64,000 bases of DNA, taken from Aeromicrobium sp. Leaf245 (GTDB taxonomy: Bacteria > Actinomycetota > Actinomycetes > Propionibacteriales > Nocardioidaceae). The position numbers and the translations under genes were made by a program. The notes under the pieces were generated by a model. The model worked only from the letters and a program-made list of their open reading frames with translations, had not been told where the DNA came from and did no database searches. The stretch is from the NCBI RefSeq assembly GCF_942548115.1, contig NZ_OW824151.1, forward strand, positions 744,001 to 808,000, read 5' to 3'. Within the stretch, counting starts at the first letter, position 1, and each line of letters opens with the position of its first letter. This document shows positions 48,498-55,893 of this stretch, piece after piece.

Positions 48498-48983
48498 TCA
48501 GAACGCCTTGTGGGTGCCGAAGGTGCGCTGCCAGTAGGTGAGCGGCTGGTGGTCGCCGGTCTCGGCGGACACGACGGTGCCGAGCACGAGCACGTGGTCG
48601 CCCGCCGGCACGGTGCCGGTCACGTCGGCCAGGACCCAGGCATGGACGTCGTCGAGGCGCGGTGCGCCGTCGTCGCGCCACCCGATGTCGGCGAAGCGGT
48701 CGTGGACCTTCGTCGCGAACCGCAGGGCGACCTGGTCCTGGTGGGCCGCGAGCACGTTGACACCGAAGCGCCCGCCGCGCTGCAGGCGGGCGAGAAGGCT
48801 CGACGTCCGCGACAGGGACAGCAGGATCATCGGCGGGTCCATCGAGAGCGACATGACGCCGCTCAGGGTGGTGCCGTGCGGGCGCCCTGCGGCCGACGTC
48901 GTGACGATGGTGAGCCCGGTGGCGAAGTTCGCCATGGCGTTGCGCAGGGCCGTCTCGAGCGTGGTGTCCACGGACACGGTCAT
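48498..48983 (-). CDS. flavin reductase (NAD(P)H:FMN), HpaC/SsuE-like function
   Basis: 161 residues of the flavin reductase-like split-barrel family. Seen: ANFATGLTIVTT, GTTLSGVMSLSMDPPMILLSL, GRFGVNVLAAHQD. The ATG at 48983 has GGGAGGACGAG upstream; a longer frame to 49049 is rejected. First gene of the sulfur locus, 102 bases upstream of sfnG. It would supply FMNH2 to SfnG, SsuD and the SfnB-like enzymes. Confidence 0.9.
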   Translation of the reverse strand: MTVSVDTTLETALRNAMANFATGLTIVTTSAAGRPHGTTLSGVMSLSMDPPMILLSLSRTSSLLARLQRGGRFGVNVLAAHQDQVALRFATKVHDRFADIGWRDDGAPRLDDVHAWVLADVTGTVPAGDHVLVLGTVVSAETGDHQPLTYWQRTFGTHKAF

Positions 48984-49100
48984 CTCGTCCTCCCCAGGTG
49001 TGCGGTGGTGATGTGTCCACCGTGGACCGCGGGGAGGGGGTCGTGGCACCTGCTCAGGAGGTGGGACGTCCTGGGGCGTCCGGTCGGCCCGTGCTAGTCG

Positions 49101-49988
49101 TCAGGCAGCGGTCGCGCGCAGGGCGTTGATCGAGTCGTCGGTGCAGGTGTCCCAGAACCCGCCGACCGCGTCCTCCACGTGGGCGAAGGAGTCTGCCGCG
49201 AACAGCACGTCCTGGTAGTGGGTGATGTCGTAGTCGGTGGTGCCCATGGCCACGACGTCGAGCGGCTTGATCGTCATGCCGCGGAACTCCTCGATCTCGC
49301 CGGGGCTCGACAGGATTCCCGCGCCGAAGGCCTTCAGGCCGTCGGGCTCGTGCACCACGCCGAACTCGAGGGTGAACCAGAAGACCCGGCTGACGAACTC
49401 GAGCGCCTCGGCCGTCTCGACGCGACGGGCCGCCTGGCCCGCGGCCTCGTACAGGCGGGTGAACCGGGGGTCGGCGAGCGTGTTGCCGTGCCCGACGACC
49501 TCGTGCAGCACGTCGGGCTCGGGCGTGTAGAGCGGGACGGAGTGGTGGCGCACGTACTGGGTGGCCCAGAAGCCGTGGTCGGCGAGGGCGCCGTAGAACT
49601 CGCGCAGGGGCACGAGCCCGGCGGCAGGGCGGTACCGGAAGCCGGTGATCGGCTCCAGCCGGTCGGACAGCTCCTCGAGCTGCGGCACGCGGTCGAGCGG
49701 GAGGTCGAGGGCGGCCTTGCCGTCGAGGAACTCGCGGCAGGCGTAGGTCTCGTGCTTGGCGAGGAGGTCCTCGCTCACGACGCGCCACACCTCGTGCTCG
49801 GCGTCGGTGTAGGGCGCCTCGGGGGCGGGCTCGCCGGGCTCCCACCGGTGGGCGAGCGTGGCCAGGAGGTCACGGCGCTCGCGGTACTCCGGGTCGTGCA
49901 GCCCGGGGTGGTCGGCGCCCAGCTCGACGGTCATCCGGCCGTCGTCGGTCTGCTTCACGGGGGCGAAGTACTGGCCTTCCTCGAACAC
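49101..49988 (-). CDS. phhA: phenylalanine 4-monooxygenase
   Basis: Pterin- and iron-dependent aromatic amino acid hydroxylase making tyrosine from phenylalanine. 295 residues, typical for the bacterial monomeric enzyme. Iron ligands are in LHEVVGHGNTL (two His) and WFTLEFGVV (Glu). GFRYRPAAGLVPLREF is the family core. The GTG at 49988 has a perfect AGGAGGA 5 bases upstream. A TCACAT/ATGTGG imperfect palindrome lies at 50075-50092 in its promoter. No pterin dehydratase is adjacent. Confidence 0.93.
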   Translation of the reverse strand: MFEEGQYFAPVKQTDDGRMTVELGADHPGLHDPEYRERRDLLATLAHRWEPGEPAPEAPYTDAEHEVWRVVSEDLLAKHETYACREFLDGKAALDLPLDRVPQLEELSDRLEPITGFRYRPAAGLVPLREFYGALADHGFWATQYVRHHSVPLYTPEPDVLHEVVGHGNTLADPRFTRLYEAAGQAARRVETAEALEFVSRVFWFTLEFGVVHEPDGLKAFGAGILSSPGEIEEFRGMTIKPLDVVAMGTTDYDITHYQDVLFAADSFAHVEDAVGGFWDTCTDDSINALRATAA

Positions 49989-50133
49989 GGGTCCTCCTGT
50001 CCGCGGACGACCGGGTGGGGGTCCGCCATGGGTGGGAGCGGTGCCGGGGTGAGGCACACGCCGATGACGCAGCAATGTGGTGCTGGTCACATCCATCCAA
50101 CCATGGGCCTACACGGACCGGAAGGTCGTGGCG

Positions 50134-50739
50134 CTACTCGCCCGTCGAGCCGTCGATCGCCTCGCGCAGGAGGTCGGCGTGGCCGTTGTGGCGGCAGTAC
50201 TCCTCGATCATGTGCACGACGATCCATCGCAGGGAGAGCGGCTCTCCCGTGCCGCGCCAGGGGCGCACGCCGAGGGTGTCGAGGCCGTCGGCCGCCGCCT
50301 CGAGTGCGGCGTCGGACCTCGCGACGGACTCCTTCCAGAGCGTCAGGACGTCGGCCGGGTCGTCGTCGACCGCCGAGTGCCAGTCCCAGTCGGCGTCGGC
50401 CTGCCAGTCGGTGCTCCGCCAGGGCTCCGACGGCTCGCGTCCGAGGAACACCTCCCCGAACCAGGAGTCCTCGACGTAGGCGAGGTGCTTGAGCATCCCG
50501 CCCAGCGTCATGGTCGACGGAGGGTGCGTCGCGGCCAGCTGGTCACGGGTCAGCCCCTCGAGCTTCCACGCGAGCGTGCGGCGGTGGAAGTCCAGGAAGC
50601 CCCGCAGCGTCGACATCTCGTCACCCGCGAAGGGCGGATCGATCCGGCCGTGCTCATCGGCCGCCCGCGGCCCGGCACCCCCGCCGTGCTCATCGGCCGC
50701 CCGCGGCCCGGCACCCCCGCCGTGCTCATCTGTGGTCAT
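50134..50739 (-). CDS. DinB-family (DUF664) protein with repeated N-terminus
   Basis: 201 residues. The DinB four-helix bundle begins at PPFAGDEMSTLRGFLDFHRRTLAWKLEGLT and carries metal-type histidines (GGMLKHLAYVEDSWF, WIVVHMIEEYCRHNGHAD). Members are often mycothiol- or bacillithiol-dependent transferases or isomerases. The first 30 residues are two copies of DEHGGGAGPRAA plus a partial third, from a 36-bp tandem repeat, and are probably a recent expansion. Exact function is unknown. Confidence 0.85.
   Translation of the reverse strand: MTTDEHGGGAGPRAADEHGGGAGPRAADEHGRIDPPFAGDEMSTLRGFLDFHRRTLAWKLEGLTRDQLAATHPPSTMTLGGMLKHLAYVEDSWFGEVFLGREPSEPWRSTDWQADADWDWHSAVDDDPADVLTLWKESVARSDAALEAAADGLDTLGVRPWRGTGEPLSLRWIVVHMIEEYCRHNGHADLLREAIDGSTGE
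50650..50730. repeat. 36-bp tandem repeat in the dinB 5' end
   Basis: Units start at 50650, 50686 and (partial) 50722 with GTGCTCATCGGCCGCCCGCG. The period is 12 codons, so copy-number change keeps the frame. Confidence 0.92.
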
Positions 50740-50783
50740 CCCTCACTCCAGCACGTGGCCGGGGAGCGCGGCAAGAGGACGCG

Positions 50784-50948
50784 TCAGCGACCGAGGAGGT
50801 GGCGCAGCACCCCACCGCTGCGGGGCTCGTCGGGATGTCCGGCGCACCACTGGTCGTCGGGGACCGTGGCGCGCACCTGGGCGACGTGCTGGCCGCAGCC
50901 GGCCCAGGTGGTCTTGGAGCAGGTGGAGCAGGTCACGGGTCGGCACAT
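50784..50948 (-). CDS. small conserved cysteine-rich protein
   Basis: 54 residues, MCRPVTCSTCSKTTWAGCGQ to LLRHLLGR, too short for many gene finders. Five cysteines (positions 2, 7, 10, 18, 36) with a CxxC and the TTWAGCGQH core suggest a zinc site. CAGGAG lies 8 bases before the ATG. It sits 15 bases downstream of the carboxymuconolactone-decarboxylase-like gene on the same strand. Small proteins with this TWAGCGxH pattern are widespread in actinobacteria; their function is unknown. Confidence 0.75.
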   Translation of the reverse strand: MCRPVTCSTCSKTTWAGCGQHVAQVRATVPDDQWCAGHPDEPRSGGVLRHLLGR

Positions 50949-50963
50949 GTCGGGACTCCTGGG

Positions 50964-51329
50964 TCAGGGGGTGGTGGGTGCGGGCTCGTCCTCAGGCGCG
51001 AACTCGCAGAACGCGTCGTAGGCGCGCGGGCCGTGGATGGTGGCGGGGCCGCCGTGCATGAGGAACGTGACGCCGATGGCCTCGGCGGCCTCCTGGCGGG
51101 TGGCGCCGGCGCGGGCGGCGGCCTGGGCGTGCGACGCGATGCATCCGTCGCACCCCTCCACGACGCCGATCGCGAGCGCGATGAGCTCCTTGGTGCGGAC
51201 GTCGAGGGCGCCGTCGGCGAAGGCCGCGCGGTGCAGCTCGCCGAAGCCCGCGTAGACGTCGGGGACAGCGCGCCGGAGGGCGCGGTGCAGGGGCGACAGC
51301 TCGTCGAGCACGGCCTTTCCGTGGGTCAT
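50964..51329 (-). CDS. carboxymuconolactone decarboxylase (AhpD-like) family protein
   Basis: 121 residues. The AhpD core is clear: LDVRTKELIALAIGVVEGCDGCIASHAQAAARAGATRQE, with the CDGC pair near residue 59-62 and the His that make a redox-active CxxC relay. It is probably a peroxidase or thiol-reductant partner rather than a decarboxylase. GAGGAGA precedes the ATG at 51329. It is divergent from the CsoR/CstR-type repressor, with an operator palindrome directly upstream, so it is almost certainly its target. Confidence 0.9.
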   Translation of the reverse strand: MTHGKAVLDELSPLHRALRRAVPDVYAGFGELHRAAFADGALDVRTKELIALAIGVVEGCDGCIASHAQAAARAGATRQEAAEAIGVTFLMHGGPATIHGPRAYDAFCEFAPEDEPAPTTP

Positions 51330-51345
51330 GACGAATCTCCTCTCC

Positions 51346-51403
51346 ATCCCCCTGGGGGGATCCTGTCAGGACGCTATCACACATCCCCCTGGGGGGTTAA
51401 GAT
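51346..51403. promoter_or_regulatory. twin CsoR/CstR-type operators in the divergent promoter
   Basis: ATCCCCCTGGGGGGAT (51346-51361) and ATCCCCCTGGGGGGTT (51383-51398) lie 37 bases apart centre to centre. C-tract/G-tract palindromes are the known operators of CsoR-family proteins. The first abuts the ribosome site of the AhpD-like gene; the second overlaps the TAAGAT -10 box (51398-51403) of the repressor gene. Confidence 0.85.
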
Positions 51404-51409
51404 GCGAGC

Positions 51410-51664
51410 ATGCACCTGGAGCCCGAGGACACCAAGGCCGTCGCCCTTCGCATGAAGCGCGCCCACGGCCACCTGGCCAGCGTCATCCGCATGCTGGAGG
51501 AGGGCGCGGAGTGCGAGGACGTCGTCACGCAGCTGGCCGCCGTGAGCAAGGCCCTCAGTCGCAGCGGCTTCGCCCTCGTGAGCACGGGGATGCAGAAGTG
51601 CGTCACCGAGGGCGAGGACGTCGACGTCGCCCGGCTGGAGAAGGTCTTCCTGTCGCTCGCGTGA
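51410..51664 (+). CDS. CsoR/CstR-family (DUF156) repressor
   Basis: 84 residues, all-helical family. Cys35 and Cys64 are present, but the copper-ligand His of CsoR, four residues before the second Cys, is Gly60 here (STGMQKC). Loss of that His with retention of both Cys resembles CstR, which senses persulfides, rather than Cu(I) sensors. TAAGAT ends six bases before the ATG and no Shine-Dalgarno sequence is seen, so it is probably leaderless and autoregulated. It controls the AhpD-like gene. Confidence 0.87.
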   Translation: MHLEPEDTKAVALRMKRAHGHLASVIRMLEEGAECEDVVTQLAAVSKALSRSGFALVSTGMQKCVTEGEDVDVARLEKVFLSLA

Positions 51665-51669
51665 GGCCC

Positions 51670-52965
51670 CTACCCGAGCACGCGCTCGAGGTAGGGGTTC
51701 GAGAACACGCGGTGCGGGTCGAGCTCGTCGCGGATCGCGACGAAGTCGTCGAAGCGGGCGTACCGACCGCTGAGGTAGTCGGCCCCGAGCGTGTGCATCT
51801 TGCCCCAGTGCGGTCGTCCCTCGTGCGCGGTGAACACGTCCTGCGCGGCCGCGAAGTACGCCGTCGGGTCGACCCGGTGGTACTGGTGCACCGCCACGTA
51901 GCAGTTGTCGCGCTCGTGCCCTGTCGACATCCACACGTCGTCGGCGGCCGTGAACCGGACCTCGATCGGGAACGACACCGTCTCGTGTCCCGCGCCGAAC
52001 CACTGCTGAAGCGACGCGATCACCTCGGGCAGGGCCGCCCGCGGCATGGCGAACTCCGACTCGCGGAACCGGACGCGCCGCGGGGAGACGAACACCTCGT
52101 GGGAGTGGTCCGCGTACTCGCGGGCCGACAGCGCCGACCCGCTCAGGTGGTTGATGCGCGGCACGAGTGACGGAACGCGACGGCCCACCCGGTTGGCCAC
52201 CTCGAACAGGCCGTTGCTCAGGAGCTCGTCGTCGACGAGGTGCCGCACCCGCCCCACGGGTGCGCGCTCGGACCCGTCCGGCACCCTGTTGTTGCGCTTG
52301 ACGAGCGCCTTCTCCGTATGCGGGAACCAGTAGAACTCGAAGTGGTCGTTCTCCTCGACGAGCTCGGGAAGCCGGTCCAGCACCTCGGGCAGCGCCATCG
52401 GCTCCTCGCGGGCGTGCAGCAGGAACGTCGGCACGCACTGGAGCGTCACCTCGGTCACGATCCCCAGCGCGCCGAGCGTGACGCGGGAGGCCCCGAACCA
52501 CGGGTGCTGCTCGTCGATCTCCATCACGTCGCCGTCGGCGGTGACGAGCTGCACCCCGACCACCGCTGCGGAGATGCCGTGCAGTCGGTGGCCCGTCCCG
52601 TGGGTGCCCGTGGACACCGCGCCCGCCACCGACTGGGGGTCCACGTCGCCGAGGTTCGGCAGCGCCAGCCCCAGCGCGAGCAGGCGTGGGTTGAGCGCGT
52701 GCAGCGAGATGCCCGCCTGCACCCGCACCCGAGACGTGGCGGCGTCGTGTCCGAGCACGGCGTCCATCCTGTCGAGCCGCAGCAGCACGCCCTCGGTGGC
52801 CGCGATCGGCGTGAACGAGTGGCCGGCGCCGTAGGCCTTGACCGGCAGTCCCTCGGCGCGTGCCGCGCGCACCGCCTCGACCACCTCCTGCGTCGACGCC
52901 GGGTGCAGCACCCGCCGCGGGTGCGCTCGGACGCTGCGGGCCCAGTTCTGCCACAGGACGCTCAT
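51670..52965 (-). CDS. D-arabinono-/L-gulono-1,4-lactone oxidase family protein
   Basis: FAD-linked oxidoreductase of the VAO family, 431 residues. The FAD domain has VKAYGAGHSFTPIAATEG and STGTHGTGHRLHGISAAV. The C-terminal ALO domain ends RPHWGKMHTLGADYLSGRYARFDDFVAIRDELDPHRVFSNPYL in segments, the HWGK motif being diagnostic. The N-terminal region (WARSVRAHPRRVLHPAST) lacks the flavinylation His seen in some members. It may oxidise sugar lactones; M. tuberculosis has a similar dehydrogenase (Rv1771). Only 19 bases from the next gene on its strand. Confidence 0.9.
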   Translation of the reverse strand: MSVLWQNWARSVRAHPRRVLHPASTQEVVEAVRAARAEGLPVKAYGAGHSFTPIAATEGVLLRLDRMDAVLGHDAATSRVRVQAGISLHALNPRLLALGLALPNLGDVDPQSVAGAVSTGTHGTGHRLHGISAAVVGVQLVTADGDVMEIDEQHPWFGASRVTLGALGIVTEVTLQCVPTFLLHAREEPMALPEVLDRLPELVEENDHFEFYWFPHTEKALVKRNNRVPDGSERAPVGRVRHLVDDELLSNGLFEVANRVGRRVPSLVPRINHLSGSALSAREYADHSHEVFVSPRRVRFRESEFAMPRAALPEVIASLQQWFGAGHETVSFPIEVRFTAADDVWMSTGHERDNCYVAVHQYHRVDPTAYFAAAQDVFTAHEGRPHWGKMHTLGADYLSGRYARFDDFVAIRDELDPHRVFSNPYLERVLG

Positions 52966-52984
52966 CGCGCCGCCGACCGCTCGC

Positions 52985-54178
52985 TCATCCGAAGTTCTTC
53001 CCTTCTCCGCGATACGTGGGCACCGTCTCGGCGCGGCCGGCGTCGTCGACCAGCGTGACCGCGTCGAAGCGCTCGCACATCTCGCCGGCCTTGGCGTGGC
53101 GGAACACCACGCGGTCGCCGATGCGCAGGCCGCGGGCCGCCTTGCCCCTCACCGGGGTCTGCACCTCGCCCACCCCCTCGGTGCCGAGGAGCGTGAGCCC
53201 CTCCGGCCACACCGGAGTGGGCATGCGGTTGGCCTGCGCCGGCCCTGACGCCGTGTAGCCGCCGGCGAAGCACGTGGCCACGTCCTTGGCGGGCCGGCGG
53301 ACGACGTCGAGCACGAAGTAGGCCGCCGGGTGCGCCTCGAACGCGTCGTATCCGTCGAAGAGCGTGGGGGTGAACAGCCCCGAGCCCGCCGTGAGCTCGG
53401 TGATGGCGGGATCGGCCCCGGTGACCTCGAGGCTGCCGGTGCCGCCCGCGTTCACGATCTCGAGGTCGGCGTGCTGCGAGACGGCGCGGACGACGTCGCC
53501 CCGACGGTGCGCGAGCTCGGTGCTGGAGATCCGCTTGACCATGCGGACGGCCGGCGACGTGTCCGGCAGCCCCGCGACCTGCGCGTCGTAGAACATGACG
53601 CCCACGAGGTCGAAGCCCGCGTGGGCGCTGACGGCGCGGGCCAGGGCGCCCGCCTGCTTGGCCGAGTGCACGGGCGAGCGGCGCACGCCGAGGTGGATCG
53701 GGTGGACCCCGAGGACGCCAGGACGCAGGGAGGCGTCGACGTCGAGGCAGACGCGCAGCTCGGGGTGGGACCCTCCGACGAGGGTGTCGACGACCCGGAG
53801 GGCCTCGACCGAGTCGATCATCAGCGTGATCGCCGCCCGGCGCCGCTCGCCCTCGATGCTGCGCTCGGTGAGGAGGAGCAGACCCGCGCGGTCGACGGTC
53901 GGGTAGGCGAGCAGCACGTCGTCGGTCACGCCCTGGTCGACGAGCCAGCAGCTCTCCGCCAACGAGTAGGACATGACGCCGGCGAAGCCCGGACGGGCGA
54001 GCGTGCGCTCGATGACCGACCGCACCCGCACCGACTTGCTGGCCACGCGGATCGGCACGCCGGCTGCGCGCCGCACGAGGTCGTCGGCGTTGGCCCACAG
54101 TGCCGGGGCGTCGAGCGCCGCGAGGGGAGCCGAGAGTGGAGCGGTGGCCGAGAGCAGGCGTGCGAAGGGTGCGCTCAC
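52985..54178 (-). CDS. PLP-dependent amino acid deaminase/aldolase (alanine racemase N-terminal fold)
   Basis: 397 residues of the D-serine dehydratase-like/fold-III family. The PLP lysine lies in RVASKSVRVRSV (about residue 48), followed by TIM-barrel segments GVMSYSLAESCWL and LRVCLDVDASLRPG. The C-terminal domain (HAKAGEMCERFDAV) has His and Cys that bind zinc in D-serine dehydratases. It is upstream of the lactone oxidase with 19 bases between, a probable operon; the linked pathway is unknown. Confidence 0.87.
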   Translation of the reverse strand: MSAPFARLLSATAPLSAPLAALDAPALWANADDLVRRAAGVPIRVASKSVRVRSVIERTLARPGFAGVMSYSLAESCWLVDQGVTDDVLLAYPTVDRAGLLLLTERSIEGERRRAAITLMIDSVEALRVVDTLVGGSHPELRVCLDVDASLRPGVLGVHPIHLGVRRSPVHSAKQAGALARAVSAHAGFDLVGVMFYDAQVAGLPDTSPAVRMVKRISSTELAHRRGDVVRAVSQHADLEIVNAGGTGSLEVTGADPAITELTAGSGLFTPTLFDGYDAFEAHPAAYFVLDVVRRPAKDVATCFAGGYTASGPAQANRMPTPVWPEGLTLLGTEGVGEVQTPVRGKAARGLRIGDRVVFRHAKAGEMCERFDAVTLVDDAGRAETVPTYRGEGKNFG

Positions 54179-54236
54179 CCGCTCAGGATGGCACGACCTG
54201 GAGGGTCAGCGGGAGGGCCCGGACGCAGGCTCGTGC

Positions 54237-54647
54237 TCAGTCGCCGAGCAGGGGGCCGAGCAGGCCGTCGAGCAGGCCGGGAGTCGCGCTGGGCTCCGGC
54301 GCGGCGCTCGACGGAGCGGGAGCGGGGCGCTGGGTGGTGGCCGCCGGTCGGGGCGAGCTGGCGCGAGGAGCCGACGTGCGAGGGGCCTTCGACGGTGCCG
54401 CCGTCGCGCGGTCCGACGGCTTGGGGTCGGCCGGCTCGTCGGTGTCGTCGGACGACTTCGTGGGTCGCGGTGTGGGCGACGGCTTCGTCGTGGGCGGCGT
54501 CAGCGACGTGGTCGGGACCCCGGCCGGCGCGTCGCTGGCGCTCGACCGGTCGCCGCCACCCGTGGCGGACACGAGGGCGACCGTGCCCACGGTGAGCATG
54601 GCCATCACCGCGAAGGCAGTGGTCAGGCTGACGGTGCGAATGCGCAT
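54237..54647 (-). CDS. Pro/Thr/Ser-rich exported protein
   Basis: 136 residues. The N-terminal hydrophobic segment (residues 7-28) is a signal or anchor. The rest is a low-complexity Pro/Ser/Thr/Ala stretch, then a short C-terminus LLDGLLGPLLGD. GAGGACCC precedes the ATG at 54647, and longer frames run into the tRNA repeat array and are spurious. No domain recognised; it is probably a wall-spanning or secreted linker-like protein. Confidence 0.65.
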   Translation of the reverse strand: MRIRTVSLTTAFAVMAMLTVGTVALVSATGGGDRSSASDAPAGVPTTSLTPPTTKPSPTPRPTKSSDDTDEPADPKPSDRATAAPSKAPRTSAPRASSPRPAATTQRPAPAPSSAAPEPSATPGLLDGLLGPLLGD

Positions 54648-54737
54648 GGGGTCCTCGATGATCGGCGGCGTCGTCCACGGTAGAGGAGGACGTGCACCCC
54701 TGTCTGTGACGGCAGTCGCCCTACGATGGGTCGGTAC

Positions 54738-54810
54738 GCCTCCGTAGCTCAGTTGGTAGAGCGCCTCACTTGTAATGAGGATGTCGCGGGTTCGACTCCT
54801 GTCGGAGGCT
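54738..54810 (+). tRNA. tRNA-Thr (anticodon TGT)
   Basis: Acceptor GCCTCCG/CGGAGGC perfect; D arm GCTCAGTTGGTAGAGC; anticodon stem CCTCA/TGAGG around CTTGTAA gives TGT; T arm GGTTCGACTCC. 73 bases, CCA not encoded. Its 3' half is the template of the downstream repeat array. Confidence 0.97.
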
Positions 54811-55185
54811 CTGATTCGACGGTGGATATGAGCGCGCCGCACGTGTCATGAGGATGTCGCGGGTTCGACTCCTGTCGGAGGCTCTGATTCGACGGTGGAT
54901 ATGAGCGCGCCGCACGTGTCATGAGGATGTCGCGGGTTCGACTCCTGTCGGAGGCTCTGATTCGACGGTGGATATGAGCGCGCCGCACGTGTCATGAGGA
55001 TGTCGCGGGTTCGACTCCTGACGGAGGCTCTGATTCGACGGTGGATATGAGCGCGCCGCACGTGTCATGAGGATGTCGCGGGTTCGACTCCTGTCGGAGG
55101 CTCTGATTCCTCCCGAGGTGCAGGTTCGATATGAGTGCGCCGCACGTGTCATGAGGATGTCGCGGTTCGACTCCTGTCGGAGGCT
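54811..55185 (+). repeat. tandem array of tRNA-Thr-derived degenerate copies
   Basis: Four units of exactly 73 bases (from 54811, 54884, 54957 and 55030) and a fifth, divergent one of 83 bases ending at 55185. In each, the last 35 bases are identical or nearly identical to the tRNA from TGAGG through the T arm to CGGAGGCT. Positions 21-38 still match the tRNA at 14 of 18 places, including TGT at the anticodon. The first 20 bases are unrelated (CTGATTCGACGGTGGATATG), so no acceptor stem can form. The fifth unit has an 11-base insertion and a one-base deletion. 55186-55248 shows no gene. Confidence 0.9.
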
Positions 55186-55248
55186 CCGCCGCCGGACGGG
55201 GCGCCAGGTCGCGCGGGTCGAGGTCTGTCCGGCTGCTGGTCAGCCCTC

Positions 55249-55289
55249 TTGACAGGCCCTCTCGCATCTGTCTGAATACGTATTCAGAC
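55249..55289 (+). promoter_or_regulatory. promoter and palindromic operator of the molybdenum-hydroxylase operon
   Basis: TTGACA (55249-55254) is a consensus -35. The perfect 20-base palindrome GTCTGAATACGTATTCAGAC (55270-55289) covers the expected -10 and start site. The ATACGTAT core recurs before the LacI gene and in the ICL/SDR gap. Confidence 0.82.
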
Positions 55290-55311
55290 CGCTGCATCCG
55301 CAAGGAGCCCC

Positions 55312-55893
55312 ATGTCCGACGTCACCGCCCCCACGACGCTCATGGCCGTCGTCCCCGAGCCCTTGACCGCCGAGGCGTTCGCGCCGTACGGCGAGGTCAT
55401 CAGCACCGCCGGGCGCGAGTCGCTCGGCTACGACCTCTACGGCGACCGCGACGACAACTTCGTCGCCGGCTCCCTCGAGAGCGACCACCACGTCGAGGTC
55501 CTGCTGACCCGCCAGCACATCCGCGAGTACCGGATCAACTTCCTGGAGCGGCACTTCGAGATCGCCCAGGCGTTCATCCCGCTCGGCGGCAACCCGTTCC
55601 TGTGCGTCGTGGCCCGCCCCGACGCCCCCGAGGAGAACGGCATCCCCCGCCTGGACGAGGTGCGGGCCTTCTGGGTCCCGGGCGACGCCGGGCTCACGCT
55701 GCACCGCGGGACGTGGCACGAGCCCCCGTTCCCGCTGTCGAGCGGCGCGACGATGGTGGTCACGAGCCACCGGGCGCTCACCGAGGCGCTCGGCTCCACG
55801 CCGGACGAGAACGGTGAGATCCACTGGGGCGACGTGGACAAGCGGCACGTCACGGGCCGCACCGGCGTCGAGCTGCGGATCCAGCTGCCGTGA
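55312..55893 (+). CDS. ureidoglycolate lyase (AllA)-family protein
   Basis: 193 residues of the cupin-like AllA family, which releases urea from ureidoglycolate to glyoxylate. Seen: EAFAPYGEVISTAG, NFLERHFEIAQAFIPLGGNPFLCVVA, and LHRGTWHEPPFPLSSGATMVV with the metal or substrate histidines. AAGGAG lies 7 bases before the ATG. First gene of a four-gene operon with a molybdenum hydroxylase. No allantoinase or allantoicase is present, so purine catabolism is not certain and it may act on another ureido or keto acid. Confidence 0.86.
   Translation: MSDVTAPTTLMAVVPEPLTAEAFAPYGEVISTAGRESLGYDLYGDRDDNFVAGSLESDHHVEVLLTRQHIREYRINFLERHFEIAQAFIPLGGNPFLCVVARPDAPEENGIPRLDEVRAFWVPGDAGLTLHRGTWHEPPFPLSSGATMVVTSHRALTEALGSTPDENGEIHWGDVDKRHVTGRTGVELRIQLP

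Noticed and set aside
54811-55185. CRISPR array (regular 73-bp period)
   Set aside because: The units are tandem copies with no unique spacers and derive from the adjacent tRNA; no cas genes are present.
54811-55185. Five additional functional tRNA-Thr genes
   Set aside because: The 5' acceptor strand and D arm are replaced, so the cloverleaf cannot form; only the 3' half is preserved.
54749-55303. Proteins encoded in the minus strand of the tRNA array (repeated SRTRDILMTRAA-type peptides)
   Set aside because: They are translations of the 73-bp repeat, have no ribosome site and change frame between units.
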